This document shows, piece after piece, positions 24,721 to 38,200 of a stretch of DNA of 64,000 nt. Within the stretch, counting starts at the first letter, position 1. Every line of letters starts with the position of its first letter. Source of the stretch: Numida meleagris (Eukaryota > Chordata > Aves > Galliformes > Numididae); contig NC_034410.1 in assembly GCF_002078875.1 (NCBI RefSeq), forward strand, positions 98,768,871-98,832,870. The letters run 5' to 3'. The translations under genes and the position numbers were made by a program. The notes under the pieces were generated by a model. It searched no databases, was not told where the DNA came from, and saw nothing but the letters and a program-made list of their open reading frames with translations.

Positions 24721-25364
24721 AAATAGTCCAAAGATAAATGGCTGGTTGTAATTTAGCAATAGAGAATTTACATAAACAAAAAGGTACCTCCAGTAAGGCC
24801 CAGTGCTACAGAGCACCTAAACTGGAGCTGGCTTCCACTTAATCTGCTCAGAACGGGGGCTGAGGAATGTGGCTGTCTTTTTACATTCTTGACCACATGG
24901 CCACACGACCCTTACTCAGACGTTAGGAATGGAGTGAAATTATACATGTGATGCAGGCTGAACCCGTTAAGTATCCACTCACTGATTACATGCGTTGATG
25001 CATTTGTACTGAAATAGTGCATCAGCATTATTTATGCCATTATGCCAGCGAGCTCTTCTTCCACGTATTTAATGCTGAACTTACGTATAAGTCGGGGTGT
25101 TTTCAGGACACAGAAAAGTCAGGAAGAGATAGAGTGAAAGTTCTTCCATAACCTTATGAGTTACAAAAACCTTGGCTGATACTCTACATTGTCCATTTGT
25201 ATTGTCAAGTACATCAATCACTTCGGCAATTACAGCTAATGGATACTGGGACAACAGTAGCAAAAATTGGCTCTCTACATAAATTCTATCATCATATATC
25301 CTTGTCTGGCCAGAAATGAAATTAAACTGTAGAGATCTGATTCCAGTTTCTCCAGCAAAGTACA

Positions 25365-25893
25365 TAGGTCACTCCAAAAGTAATGCCTCCTACTTATTTC
25401 CATGGTAACTATAACCAATACAAAGAGCACAATAACACTATTTGATAGAGCATATTCTCAGCTACAAAACACTATTTGTCAACACAGACACCACCATTTC
25501 ACCAGTGGAAAAAAAAAAAAAAAATGAACAAGAGCCTGCATGCCATGGTTGTAGAAATCTGCACCAGTGTAGGTGGCCCGTTGCCACTGCTAAAACACAC
25601 CACCCACCACCTCACTGTGCTCGCATCCACCATTTGGTCTCTGTAAACATTCAGCAAGCATCAGTGAACTCCTCATGGAGGAATTCAGTGACACACCTTT
25701 GCTTCATACGCGCTTCCATTCAGATGTTGTGTTGTCAGACTGCCCCTCTGCTGTCATTTGTCACACAGCAACAAATGTAATTGAATATTGGTGGGAAGAC
25801 TCAACCTCTACTGCCATACCACCAACATTCACTTCTGATGCTGTGGGCCAACAGAATAAAATAGGAGGCATTACTTTTGGAGGAGCCCTTGTA
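25365..25893 (-). mobile_element. Stand-alone mariner remnant (non-autonomous, about 530 bp)
   Basis: The left end taggtcactccaaaagtaat and the right end, whose reverse complement is gggctcctccaaaagtaatg, form terminal inverted repeats with TA at both borders. The repeats resemble mariner ends (compare Hsmar-type ttaggttggtgcaaaagtaa). Translated on the minus strand, the left part still resembles the mariner transposase C-terminus (FYNHGMQALVHHW, then NGGVCVDK), with stops and shifts. This copy is not inside hAT sequence, unlike the three copies further on. Confidence 0.85.
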
Positions 25894-26188
25894 CATTTGG
25901 AACAATTTTTTTTTTGTTACAGGAAACATAATTTGTCAAAAGAATCAACAATGCCAGTAATGAGGAAAAAGAAGTATACTACCAGCTGCATTTAAAAAAT
26001 TCCTCAAGCAGCAGCAGTATTGTTTAAATGTCATGGTGGTGAGAAAGTCAATTTCTATAACAGCTTGAGGGATGATGTCTTCTCACACCCAAGGTACTTA
26101 ATGAAAGGTTACTTTCACCTGAGTCTAACAGTTGGCTGCCTTTCTAAAGACTGTGGGAATAAGGAAGATCTAGACTAGATTAATTAAG
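25893..26188. other. Intergenic, no gene recognised
   Basis: Unique AT-rich sequence between the mariner remnant and the next CR1 fragment. Confidence 0.6.
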
Positions 26189-26390
26189 AATCATAGAATG
26201 GCTTAGGATGGCAAGGACATTAAAGATCATCTCATTCCAACCCCCTGCCATGGGCAGGGCTGCCGCCCACCAGCTCAGCTGCCCAGGGTCCCATCCAACC
26301 TGGACTTGAGTGCCTCCAGGGATGGGGCACCCACAGCTTCTCTGGGCAAGTGTGCCAGCGCCTCACTGCCCTCTGAACAAAGAATTTCCA
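26189..26390 (-). mobile_element. CR1 LINE 3' end, inverted
   Basis: Starts aatcatagaatggcttagga and continues with ccaaccccctgccatgggca, cagctcagctgcccagggtc and ggatggggcacccacagctt. It matches the same CR1 subfamily as the copy at 6486 and is truncated to about 200 bases. Confidence 0.93.
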
Positions 26391-28924
26391 ATGGAATTTG
26401 TTAATGGGTGTGGGAAAGAAGAAGTAGGTGGTAATACTTCAGGATCAAGAAAGCTTGTTTGTGTTAGTCTCAGTAAATAAACTTTTCTCTAATGTCAAAC
26501 TTTGTGCCATATCTATGGAATAATTATATTTTGTGCTTCTTTAAGCAATGAAGATGGTGAGGGTTTACAAAAAAATTTTTCTGGTTATTCATAAGGGAGT
26601 CATCATTTGGAAGTGACAAGGAAACTTCCAGATACGTGCAAGTAGGATAAGGGGGCAGTGCTGCAGTACCGGATAGTTCTAGGCAGTAGAGAACAATCAA
26701 GTAGGTGGGTTTTATCCAACGCTTTTTTTGGACTGTTATATAGGGGAACACAATCCTAATTCAGGACTTCTGGAGGGAGAACACAACCTATTTGTCTAAG
26801 TGATGCTTCGTAAAATACTAAGCCAAAACACCATACCACTGGAGTAATAGCACAAGTTCATAAACGCAATAGAGTGTCTCTCTCCTCCTAGTGTGTACCC
26901 TAGAAAAATAGCTTGATGGGCTCTTAGTGTTCATTACAGTCATGGAATACTAGTGTTACTGTCTCAAAAAAGAGTAAAACTTGTGATAGACTAATATCCA
27001 TCCACCACCTAAAACAGATATTTTTCATTTTAACAGGTTATTACTTTTAAATTGTGACAAGTGGTAAGTGTAGAAAAGGCCATTCCTATAATACTGCTAA
27101 CTTCAAAACCATCTTTTCAGTGTATATTGTACTGAAATGTTTTTCTAATGTTATATTTTGATACTGGCAACAGTCTTACTATTTTATTACATTTTTAACA
27201 TATATTTGGGAGATACTTGGGGAAAGAATGGCTACAACCAATGCCAGTTGGTATCTTAATGAGCCAGTCTTGAGCTCAAATGTCAAGTGGTGTCTAGATT
27301 AATTATACAGAGTATGCTCGTTTGCATTTGTCCCTACATAAATAGTCATTAAACAATGCAGATGTGTGTAAGCAAACTCAAAATATTTCTGTACAACACT
27401 AGTAATTTTTTATCGCTGTATTGACTTATGTAACGTGGCTATTGCTGAGACTACAGAGTGATCCAATTCCAGCTGTATATCCTTGGCTAATGATATCAAT
27501 CATGAAATCTGTGCTTGGTCAACGCAGATCTCTGTGTCCTCAGCAACAATGGCAAGTTACATACCAATCAGCAGAGCAAGCACGATTGTTGGCACCAACA
27601 ATTAAAACTCTCTCATATTCCTCCTGCCTTAAGCAATGTTTTGCTGCTGGAGAGAGAAACAGTGATCTCTTGAGAGTTATGTCTGAGACTTTCTAATATG
27701 AATGCCTCATTCTTTACATCTATTTCTTCTTCAGAAGAGTAAAAATTAGAAAGAAAAAAAACCCAGCATGATTGCATTCATGATTCTTTTGGGAAAACTG
27801 TGATAAAGTCATAATAGAAGTCATAATCCCACGCAAGCTTTTCTTCTGACAGGGCAAGATTGTGCTCAGAACACGCTGTATTGGAAAGCATTAGATCTGT
27901 TGACATCTTTTCTATCTGATTTGTAGCAATCTCCTCGGCAGCCTTCTCTATTCAGTTACACTTTTAACTAACGCTCTAGAACTGCAGAGGGGAGAAACTT
28001 CCCTTTCCTTTTTCTGTTTCTGCTTTCTATACCCACCCCCCACACCTCCAGCAGCTAATCTATATTTTCATCGTATGCACCATTGTACCCACGAGCACTG
28101 ATCACTCACTTTCTACTTTCTTCTCACAAAGCTTTCAGTTGTGTCACTGTCTTACCTCTCTCAGCACAGTTCATGCTGAGCTTTGCTGCCATTTTTCTGG
28201 TAGAAGAAAACAGTGGCCCAAATCATAACACCCGAAGAGCTGACATGCTGGTCTCCTGGATTTAATCTACAAAACCCAGAATCTCCACCACCGCAATGAC
28301 TGAGATTTCATAGACATCCACATCCATGCAAGGTGACAGGAAAACTTTTCTCATGCCTACTTGTCAGCCAATACACATGGCCTGTTCAGAGCCTATCATA
28401 ATGGCAAGTAGGTCTACGATCTTTCCACATTATGAGTATCCACCTATTGGGTCTCAGTCCCCATGGATCTCACTGAGCACTGATCTTTGTGTGAGTTGAG
28501 CAGAAGCTGCCAAAAGAGAAGCTCAAACTGAAATAATGCAAACCCCTCTTCTACTTTCTTCTTTTTTTTTCAGTAATGGATGCAAGATGTCTATAACCTT
28601 TTACCAAGAGTTATTTCCTACAAATCCCTACAGTATTTATAGTTGGTCATACTCTACTGCTATGCTACTGATGAGCAGAAGTTCATAAATGCAGTGTGTG
28701 TTACTATTATTGTAACTAGAGTTAATCTTAAAACAATGTCAGCCTGTATTCAGCATATCCCATTGCAAACATAAAGTTATAAATGATTAATTTCATAGAC
28801 AATGGAGAACAAGTTTAATAATTACTTAAATACATCTAATAGGGTCTTCTTTTAGACTAAGCTCAGTCATTTGGTGTAGAGACAGCTCATTCTCAGATTT
28901 ACATCTTCAAATGTAAAACTATGG
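26391..28924. other. Intergenic, no gene recognised
   Basis: AT-rich sequence without recognisable repeats, exons or RNA genes. Confidence 0.6.
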
Positions 28925-28985
28925 GTGTTGACCCAGATAATCTTTAAGGTCCCTTCTAACCCAAACCATTCCATGATTCTATACA
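28925..28985 (+). mobile_element. CR1 LINE 3' terminal fragment
   Basis: About 60 bases with aaggtcccttctaacccaaa, ccattcc and the tail atgattctat, the terminal CR1 sequence in forward orientation. Confidence 0.82.
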
Positions 28986-31900
28986 GGTGAACGCAACAAT
29001 AAAAATAATATCCCCAGCTCAAACACAATAAAGGTGAAAGAAGGTTAGCACCTTTCCCCAGAAAGATGTAGCAGCTCCCAGTAGGGCTAAAAACTATCAG
29101 GACCAATGAGAAAGGGCACACTTCAGCAGCGAGAGAGACATCAGACTCACAAGTGGGTACAAACACACTGGGTGTGTCTGAATCTGTTTTTGCTTCACTT
29201 GCAAATAGATGCCTGTTCTGCACACAATCTCTATGTCCTGTCAGTGAAGGGTAAACTCTTCTACATGCCCACGTTGTATGTTACACTATTGAATAATGTG
29301 GTTTGTCAGCTATGTTGTTTTTGCAGATCCCAAGATTACCAGAACAGTAAAAGCTATGTCTTTACTACTCTTTTCTCTTCACTGTTTTGAATCTTGTCTG
29401 AAATTCTCTGATACCTAGCAGATCAGATTTAGCAGAACCTTTCTCTAGCCCTAAAATTCATTTCAGAGGCAATTGTCTGCTCTCATTTATTCTCAGAAGA
29501 CTGCCTCTGAAGTAATTTCTCTTTTCTAGATTTTGTACTTGGTGGTTTTCTCTGTCTTCATTGCTTTCCATCACTGTTAAAAGCTCAACACTGAAAGAGA
29601 GATGGGAATTTTCTTTGTTAATTACCATCTTCACCAGACAGGCAAGCAAAAAAAAGAACAAGAACTTAATAAAATCTGTGCTTTGAATGACGACGCATCC
29701 TGCACAAACTCAGTGGGTTCAACTACTACGGTGGATGTGGCATTTGTAACAGAAGTGGTAGAGTTTTTGAACACAGATCTAAAAAGCCATGCCAGACAGA
29801 GAAAGTTACTTGGGTTTGGAAACAGTAAATATAGTGTATCGTAGTACAGATATATTTGCCGTACAAGCCATAGAATATGCCTCATTTTAGGCAGGCAGAA
29901 GTATCCTGTGACGAATACTGGCTGGGTGGAAAAAATGTTATTTGGATTTTATGCTATTTTCTGTTTCTTTGTCCCACAGCAAGTACTAACAAGTCAGGCA
30001 TGGCATTGAGAGTTGAGAATCACAGCTTCAAAGATGCAGGGGGGAAACTATCTAAAGACATGGAAATTTGTGATGTGGTATTAAAGAATGCATATTCCTT
30101 CCCACAGTACCAGATGGGAAAAGTGATAGGTCTAGGAGGAAACATAACATCTGCCTAAATCACAAGGATAAACAGAACTATTTGTCTCTTATATGGGATA
30201 ATTTTTTTTGGAAAATAAGGTCTGTAGACTCGGAGGTCACACTAGCTCAAAGAGATCTGAGAGATATAACCCCAAGTGAAGGCTATGACATACAGCAGAT
30301 GCATAGCAGATACATCAGGTTGCTCTGAAAGCAGGAAAAGTTTTTTGGAACTGAAGATTTATTAAGTGATTTCACTACATGAACCAAATCTGTGAACAAA
30401 ACTTGTAGGAGACATTATTTGTGTTATTAATGAAAAACAGTTGGAGTACGACTTGAAAGCAAATGAAAGAAGGAAAAAGGAATTCTACTGTGGAAAATTT
30501 TGTTTAGACAGTAAACAAATCTAGAAGGTCCTCCCATTTCCAGATGCAATAGTTTGGTTATTTGTTAAACTTTATACAAAATGTATACATTCCACTGATA
30601 CTAAAAACTACAATTATGTCCTCTAAAGCCTGCTTGCCCTTTAAAACCATCAATCTCGAAATGCTTCATGAAACAACTTGCGTAGTACTTCTTTGATCTT
30701 GCCTCAGAATTTTGCTTCAGAAGACTTGTATTTTTTTTAAAATGGATTTTTCTACTCAATACCTGGCAGTAACCCAAAGCAAATGTCAGAAGAGCCTCAT
30801 AATTACAGCACAGATTTCAAACAAAAACAAAGCCAAGCATGGTTTGAAGGCCATAGTTATTTGAAGGTCTAAACTGTTGAAGCTGATTTAACTGTGTGAA
30901 GGTAACTCACAAAGCAAGTATTCTTATGTTTTGATCCAAGCTGATAAGTTTTTCTCCCATAGGAACTAGCACAAATACACAATCATGGAATCTCTTAACT
31001 GTGCCACTAGGTTTAAGTAAATATATTGACGTGATGTTTACTGATTTATTTCATAGGGCGTTGAAGTCCAGTAAAAATAGAGGAAGCAATAAAAATTTAG
31101 GCTCATCAACATTATAGTATATGATTTATTTTACCACACTGTCTTGATGCCCCAGTTGTGGGCCACGACTGCTGTTTGCAAAATACAATACAAATATGGA
31201 ACAGAAATGTGGATTTTTCTGCCAAAGAGGAATAAGAGAGATTACTAGGTAAAAGCACACAGATGGATACAAAGGGATACTGTCAGTGAAGGATCCCAGC
31301 ATACATGGCTTATTTACTAACAAGAGTTTTGAAAGAAGAATTTTTAAGGAGAGCTTGAGGAATACTTCAGTACATCCTTATAGAGAATTCCCAGAACAGA
31401 TGCAAAACAGTATCGCAATGGACTGCCTGGCAGAACACTGGGAGAAAATATATGATCTGAGAACATGGGATTCTCTTAGCCAGAAAGGTGGCAGTGCAAA
31501 AGACAGAAGAGAATTAAGAGTGGGAGGACAAAACACCAAAGACCCGCAGTGCAAAGACTGCAGTGGGAGAGGACACAAAGACAATGCAAAGCCCTCAAAG
31601 TGGAGGCAAAAACAGTCCTCTCTGCAAAGGTAAAGAAGAATTAAATTCGAATAAACCAATGATAACATACATTTAAAAGCCAGGCCAGCTAAGAGGGATT
31701 AAGACACAGATTTTGGCAGGCAGAACTAGTGATGGAACATGATGATGGAAGCCAAAAGCAATGACACAAGAGAGTGAAGATTAATGAGGTGGAATGGAGT
31801 CAAACATCAGAGAATTTTATTTAATGAAGACCATAACTGGGAAATCAGCCTTGTGAGGAGTTTTGAGCTAAACTTTTTAATTGAGCAGAGGTGAGGGTGA

Positions 31901-32246
31901 GGAAAAAGACAGCCAAAGTTGGCCATCAACAAGGAGGTCACTGAAGTCAGCATATGGGGCCTTAAGAAGAGGAGAAAGACATTCAATGGAGAACTGTAAG
32001 ACTAGATTAGAGACAGTGACCTACAGGGTCCAGGTACCCAGGGGATAATAAGAGTTAGGTGAAGTCAAATGCTATGAAAGTCAGACGAGCTGAAAATGCT
32101 TTAAAATAAGACTGGAAAGGGAAATCTGTCACATCCTCACTCTGGTCTGATTTGAAAAGTGATCTTAAGAGTGGAGAATGGCATCCTGCATGGGGCTGTA
32201 TCAGGAGAAGTTGTATGGTAGTGAGTACCCAAGGTTCAATTCTATT

Positions 32247-32293
32247 ATATGTTGCTCACGGGAGCTCACAGGGAGCTCCCGTGAGCAACATAT
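32247..32293. repeat. Perfect inverted repeat, 21-bp arms, 5-base loop
   Basis: Arms at 32247-32267 and 32273-32293 are exact reverse complements; the loop is acagg. The arms contain atgttgctcacgggagctc. Pairing stops abruptly on the outside. Confidence 0.97.
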
Positions 32294-35200
32294 TGCGTAT
32301 TTCAGGATAAGCAATGGCTAAGCAGAATTCATGGTTTACATTTCTCCCACGCAACAAGAAAGCAAAAAAGTTTTACTAGTAAGAGGACTGCAAGAGAATA
32401 TAGCCTGCAATGCCTAAGACTTCTGTGACATATTTAGTCGGAGTTGATCTGGTAATTATCACAGCAAAACGTGTAAACATATAGAATAATGCTATCAGTT
32501 AATGTAGTATGTTAATAGAGTAATACCGTACTGATCTGAAGATCCAACAAGTTTTCCTGACTTGGAAGATGCATGAAATATTTAAATATTGTGAAAAAAA
32601 ATGTCTCTGAAAAAAAAAAAATATATATTTTTTTAAAGTATAGTGGAATTAACTTGTCAAGCTATGTGCTTCCTTTTAAAATTGTTTTTTAAACATCCAG
32701 CTGCATCTGAATTTTTAAAGCTAGTGGTCTAATAAAGGCTGTCTCAGGTTCTTCTGAAAAAAAAAGATGATAACTATCTTAGCAAATGATAATCTTGGAG
32801 AATGGACAAATATTTGGTGAACCTAAACAACAGCAACAACAAAAAAATGCTACTTTTCTCTAAATTGGGCTTTTGAGAGTGTTCTAAGATAGCTGTGTGG
32901 ATTGTATGCAGTACATCATCTTAAAAGAATTTTCTCTCCTAAGTGCCAAAGGGTATGGCAGGACGTGAGGTACCACATAGGATAAAAATCAAATAGTGAA
33001 GATTACTGAAATGCTGTATGGATATCGGGTAACTAAACAGAGGACCTTCTGCTACTGAAACAAATGAAATCTACGGAACCTATATAAATGTAAGAAGTGA
33101 TGTTCATAGCTGTTGTCACTTTACTCTTGCTTCTGCCAAGTTCTAGGTTGTTTGAAAGACTTATCTGACATCAGAACTTTCATTAGTAGATCACCAATCA
33201 TTTGGGCTAAGGTGCTTCTAGAGGACTCATCCCATAGGCATCGATGGGAGACAGTAACAGAACGCCTGGCAGAAACAACTGCCGTATTCCCTCATATTTA
33301 AAGTAAGAATTATCCCAGCACTTTGCTTTGCTGAAATATGCATGGGAATTGGCCTGCTGTCGTTTTATCAGCTATGACAAGATATAATTGCACAAACATA
33401 AGGCTGAATCCCCCCAAAAAACTTGTTTGACATCCATTACTACCCACACATCTTGCTGATAATGGGAGCAAATATGGAAACTGCTGAAGTTAGTCTGAAG
33501 GAAAATCTAACTAAAAATATGCTTAAATAATCCCAATATCATTTCAGTTAATGTTACAGTGCTCTCTCAACAGTAGGTGGAATATCTTATTTTACCTTTG
33601 ACAAGCTCAGAGAATGAAAGTAAAAATTCTGTAACAGTCTACCACACACCTGCTTTATTTGCACTTATCTCCACCAAATGGGTATGAACATCAGCAATGG
33701 CTAACAGCATTTGATTTAGGGAGAGATGATACTTAGGACAGAAAAGCCTATAGTAGCTGATAACTACTACAATTCTCCTTTATCCTCCTTATCCCATCCA
33801 CTTTTGATTTATGTTGCATACAAATGCTGTAACTGAGAAAGTGCTGTCAGAGTCATTCCTGGCCTGTCTACGTATATTGTCTTTGAGAAGCTGCTATGTC
33901 TTTGTCAGTATCACAGTCAGATGGTTGGTATCTTGATTGTGAAAATCATCTGTGGTTTTCCAGAAAGAGGTTCTTATTTTCAGAATGTATTTCTTTCCCA
34001 AGACCATCTCTCTGCATTCACATCAAAACAAAACAGGAAGGGAAACAAAACTGCAGAAGCCAGAAAGCAGAGAATGATTCTTCACCATTCACTTTGAATT
34101 CCTCAAGTAATAAATTGTGATTGAACAATAAATACAGATTAGTTTATTTGCTAACATATACAATAATCAGACAGTAAGTTTGCAAATTATTCTGCAGATG
34201 TACTATAACAATTAATGTAACCCTACCTTGTTTTGTAATCCCAGCACATATCAAGCAAAAAGGCTTGATATATTTCCAGCACAGGCTGTAGTTATACCAC
34301 TATCTGCAAGTCAGTGGGCATTTAAATCCAAAATATGCATTAGGCAAAGCAGAATGAGTAATGCTTGGGATGACCATAAGGCATGACTGTTATTAAGTCT
34401 CTTTGAACTCACAGAGACTGAGCAATGTTCACTTGCTCCACATAATTTGGCAGTCACAGCTGCTGGAAATATTTGTATGGTTTCTGTGTCTCCGATGGAC
34501 GGTAGCTGTAAAACATAAACAGTTCAAACCAAGCATATGTAGCTTCTACTTATTTTCATGGGACTAATAATTCACGTAACTTGCAATAAGTTATGGAGTT
34601 ATGTTTCCTGTAATACATGCAACTTGCATAGCATTGAAGCGCATAACCTTATTTTGACTGCAAAGCCCACATCACTATGACGCTGTGCATCAGTTTACAA
34701 AATGTACACACTTGTACTGGGGACACAAACAGCTGAAAGAACCCTAATCAAGCAAGATGGTGAGAAAAACATGTTTGGGCATGAAGTCTGATAATCCTAT
34801 AACTGCAGAAGCAGCACTGTCTTCGGACAAAGTCCAGCCGTACGACATCATTCCACTAGGAAAAGTAGCACACCACGGCCAATCATCATTCTAGTGCCTG
34901 GGATACATCCTATGGATCTTTTCCAATTTCCCCCTTTCACACAAGCACTTCAGAATTGGAAAATTCCTATGTTTCCTCAGTGTGCTATAACCCCTTGCTG
35001 TGGTGGACCGATTACAAATTGATTTTTTTTTTTTTTTTTGCATATATATTGTACTGTACCTCTTTTAAGCTGTACACATTGCATCTCTATTTTTGGTACT
35101 TTTGTACACCTGGTGCTACTGAAGTGATGTTATCTTAACTTAGTATTTTCTGCTCATTATCTCTTTGGTGTATTCATCTTTGCACTTCTCAACAGTTTAG

Positions 35201-38200
35201 AAACCTGGGACAAGGCCATTTGTAGAAGATTGCACAAAAAAAAATTATTGATCATAGCTCAAATCTATCAACCCTTATCAGACAGACCTTTTCCTTCTAG
35301 AAATGTTCTTGAATTAAAAGTCAGAACTATTAATTTGGATGTACTCAGGAGATTATTCAAAATATGTATACAAGGGAATTATTCGTGCAGACAAAATAAA
35401 TGATTGCTGATTATTCTTCCTTGACAATACTAACTATAGCTTTCCTTAAATATGATGCTGAATTCTGATGTTCTGTAAGGCTTTCTCAGGTATTTCTGAT
35501 GTGATGGAAATCATTCTTACCTATATACATATGCTTATGCCTCAGTAAATTTCTCTGTACTCACCAAATCCTATAACCAACTGTTAATCTCTTATTTCTA
35601 CTGAAATATAACAAAGATATGTGATCCCATTTTATACATATATATAATTTCTTTTCTGTGTGAAAGGCAATGTAACTGGAGATGGTGACTCTTTTGGTAC
35701 AACACAACCATCAATATGGGCAAATCTCATGAGAAGGAGGAGGAAATGGAAGTGAAATGGCCAAGGTCACGTCCTGTTAGAAAAGAATCAAGAATACAAT
35801 GAAGATTCCTGGCTCCCTGTCAAGTTGCCAATCCACTGCCACATGGAAATAGTTTTCAAAGCTATTGTTTAATGCCTTTGCAATGTATTAATTTAATTTC
35901 ATTTAATGCAAGAAGCTAGTGAGTCTTACTTTTTTTTTTACTTCTCTTTAAAAAATTAAAGAAATAAAAGCTTATATTAACTATTTGATCCTACACTTCT
36001 AAAAGCAAGCTATCTTAATCTGATATAGTTGTAATTTTGAAATATAAGTATTTGGGAAAGATATGGAGTAGTTTCAATACATTTGATGGAAATAATCACT
36101 TAATTGAATACAGTTTTTCCAAAACCCAGTCCTGGGAAAGCAAACAAAGACAGTAATAATGCTATGTTAAATCTACTAGAGGATTTTATTTTTCTATACT
36201 ATCTTCAGATTAAATGGAGAGGTAGTTTTGTTTGCATCTTCTAAGTAATTAGACTGTTAATTTCCAATAAGAGTTCTGGATTTATCAGAATAAAACATTT
36301 CTACACCTGAAGAGAACTATGATACACTCAACTCTATCCTTAACACAGCATGACACTGTCTCCAGCAGAAATCGATGGGAGCCATGTATTTCCTTAGTGG
36401 TTGTAGGGTGAGATCTCCAAATATTTGGCATAACAAATACATTTGGTATAAAAAATAAAGGGGCACGCTAGAATTAGAATGAAGGTCTAGATTTCTCTTT
36501 CATACTTTTACATATGACTTCTAATGTTGTGATTTCAGAGATAAAGGTAAGGAGGTATTGTAAATAAAAAGTCTTCCCTCTCTACCCTGAAAATGTACTT
36601 ATACTTATTTTACTCAGAAGTAGTAAATCAAGTTCCTAAAACATACACAGATATGCCATAGGAAGGCATATCTTTATAAATGGTCTTAAAAGATACTTGC
36701 ATAGTTATATACATTTTTCTCAATTGAAAAACTTATTTCCTCAGTATGAAGTGATATGTTCAAAAATGCATGTTGGTGGTTAAATTTGTTTTCTCAACAC
36801 TCTGCATTATAAATTATGGGTTCACATCTAATTCCCTTACGAGTGGCAGCATTCTCACTGCCTGTAAGTACAATGCATTTCAGCAAATTGTTAGGCAGTG
36901 ATTTTTCCCAGTATCACCTGTTTTCCTAACAGGCAAATGGTAGTTTCATATTTGTCTGCATCTCAGCTAACACACATACATGCAAGAAAAAAACCAAACC
37001 AAAACATATTGCATTCCTCAAATGGGCTGTGACTGATATCTTGTATCTGCATTTATGAATAGAATATTTGTTCTTGATATGATTATGTCACTTTCATACT
37101 CATGTTGTCTTTTAGAATAAGCAGGACAAGTCTGGTGCCCTAATGGAGTATCCTCTCTCCTTGAAGATTAAGAGTTCCCATATCCTTGGGAAGATCAAAA
37201 CTCCACATTTCCATTTGACACTGATATAAAGTGTCTTTCCCGCTGCCAGCCCTTCATACAGCTGGTTCCTCATTGTACCTAAAGGCTAACCCACATGAAA
37301 GAAGTGAATTCTATAGATCCTATAGATCAAACAATAGAAGAGTCTGTAATTTTTAAATATTTAGGATTATAACTTTGATAATGGTCCACTTTGAGAGGAA
37401 AATCTGAGCAACGGAGCAGTTAAGAGTGCATCATAACGCAAATGCACAGAGGATCATAGCGAAGATTTCTACAGTAACCTTATTTCTGCCTTTTTACCCT
37501 TGGAGTAATCAATTTCAAAGCATCATTTTTCTTCTAATGTAGGTTTTTGGCAGTTGAAGTATTTCATAGACTGGCAAACTACGTAGAACAAGTGTCTACA
37601 ATACAGTCATCTAATGTGACTTCCCATGTAAAACAGGACACAATGTCACTTGCTAATTTTACTCTGAGCTAATTAATTAGTGTGTGACCAATTATAACTA
37701 TCAAAGATACTCATTTTTCACTTGAGGATTTCAAGAAATGGAGAATCCATTAGTTTACTTGCTAGTTTGTTCCAACAGTTAATCACTCCCTCTGTTTAAA
37801 AAATACATGCTTCTTCACCTATCTGAATGGATTCATGGTTGCAGCTTCCAGTTATATGCAGTTCAAGTTTTCCCTCTTTGGATTAAATATTCCTTTATTC
37901 AACTTTGTATTTTCTCCCCATTAAGTTAAGTAAGTGTCGCTATAATCCAGTCATCCTAAAGTACTCTAGATGAGGAAGGGAAATAGCTTGTGCTTTTAAA
38001 GTGTCTCACTCCAAAACACTTCCTGCAGCTCCTAAAATAATCCTGAAGCTGTATTTTTCTCCCTTTTCTTTTTCCTTGCATACTTTTCACAACAAAGGAA
38101 CTTGTGCTGTACTCCAATAGCAAATGAGAAACCAAACTAATTGAACCACAAGGTCTAACTCCACCAGTAGAAGAGGATGCAGACGGTAAGGTGTGCACTT

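Noticed and set aside
31286..31633. 115-codon open frame in intergenic DNA
   Set aside because: No domain, no splice or promoter context, and an ordinary composition for chance open frames.
32247..32293. MicroRNA precursor
   Set aside because: The stem is only 21 bp with a 5-base loop, too short for a usual precursor, and no flanking lower stem is visible.
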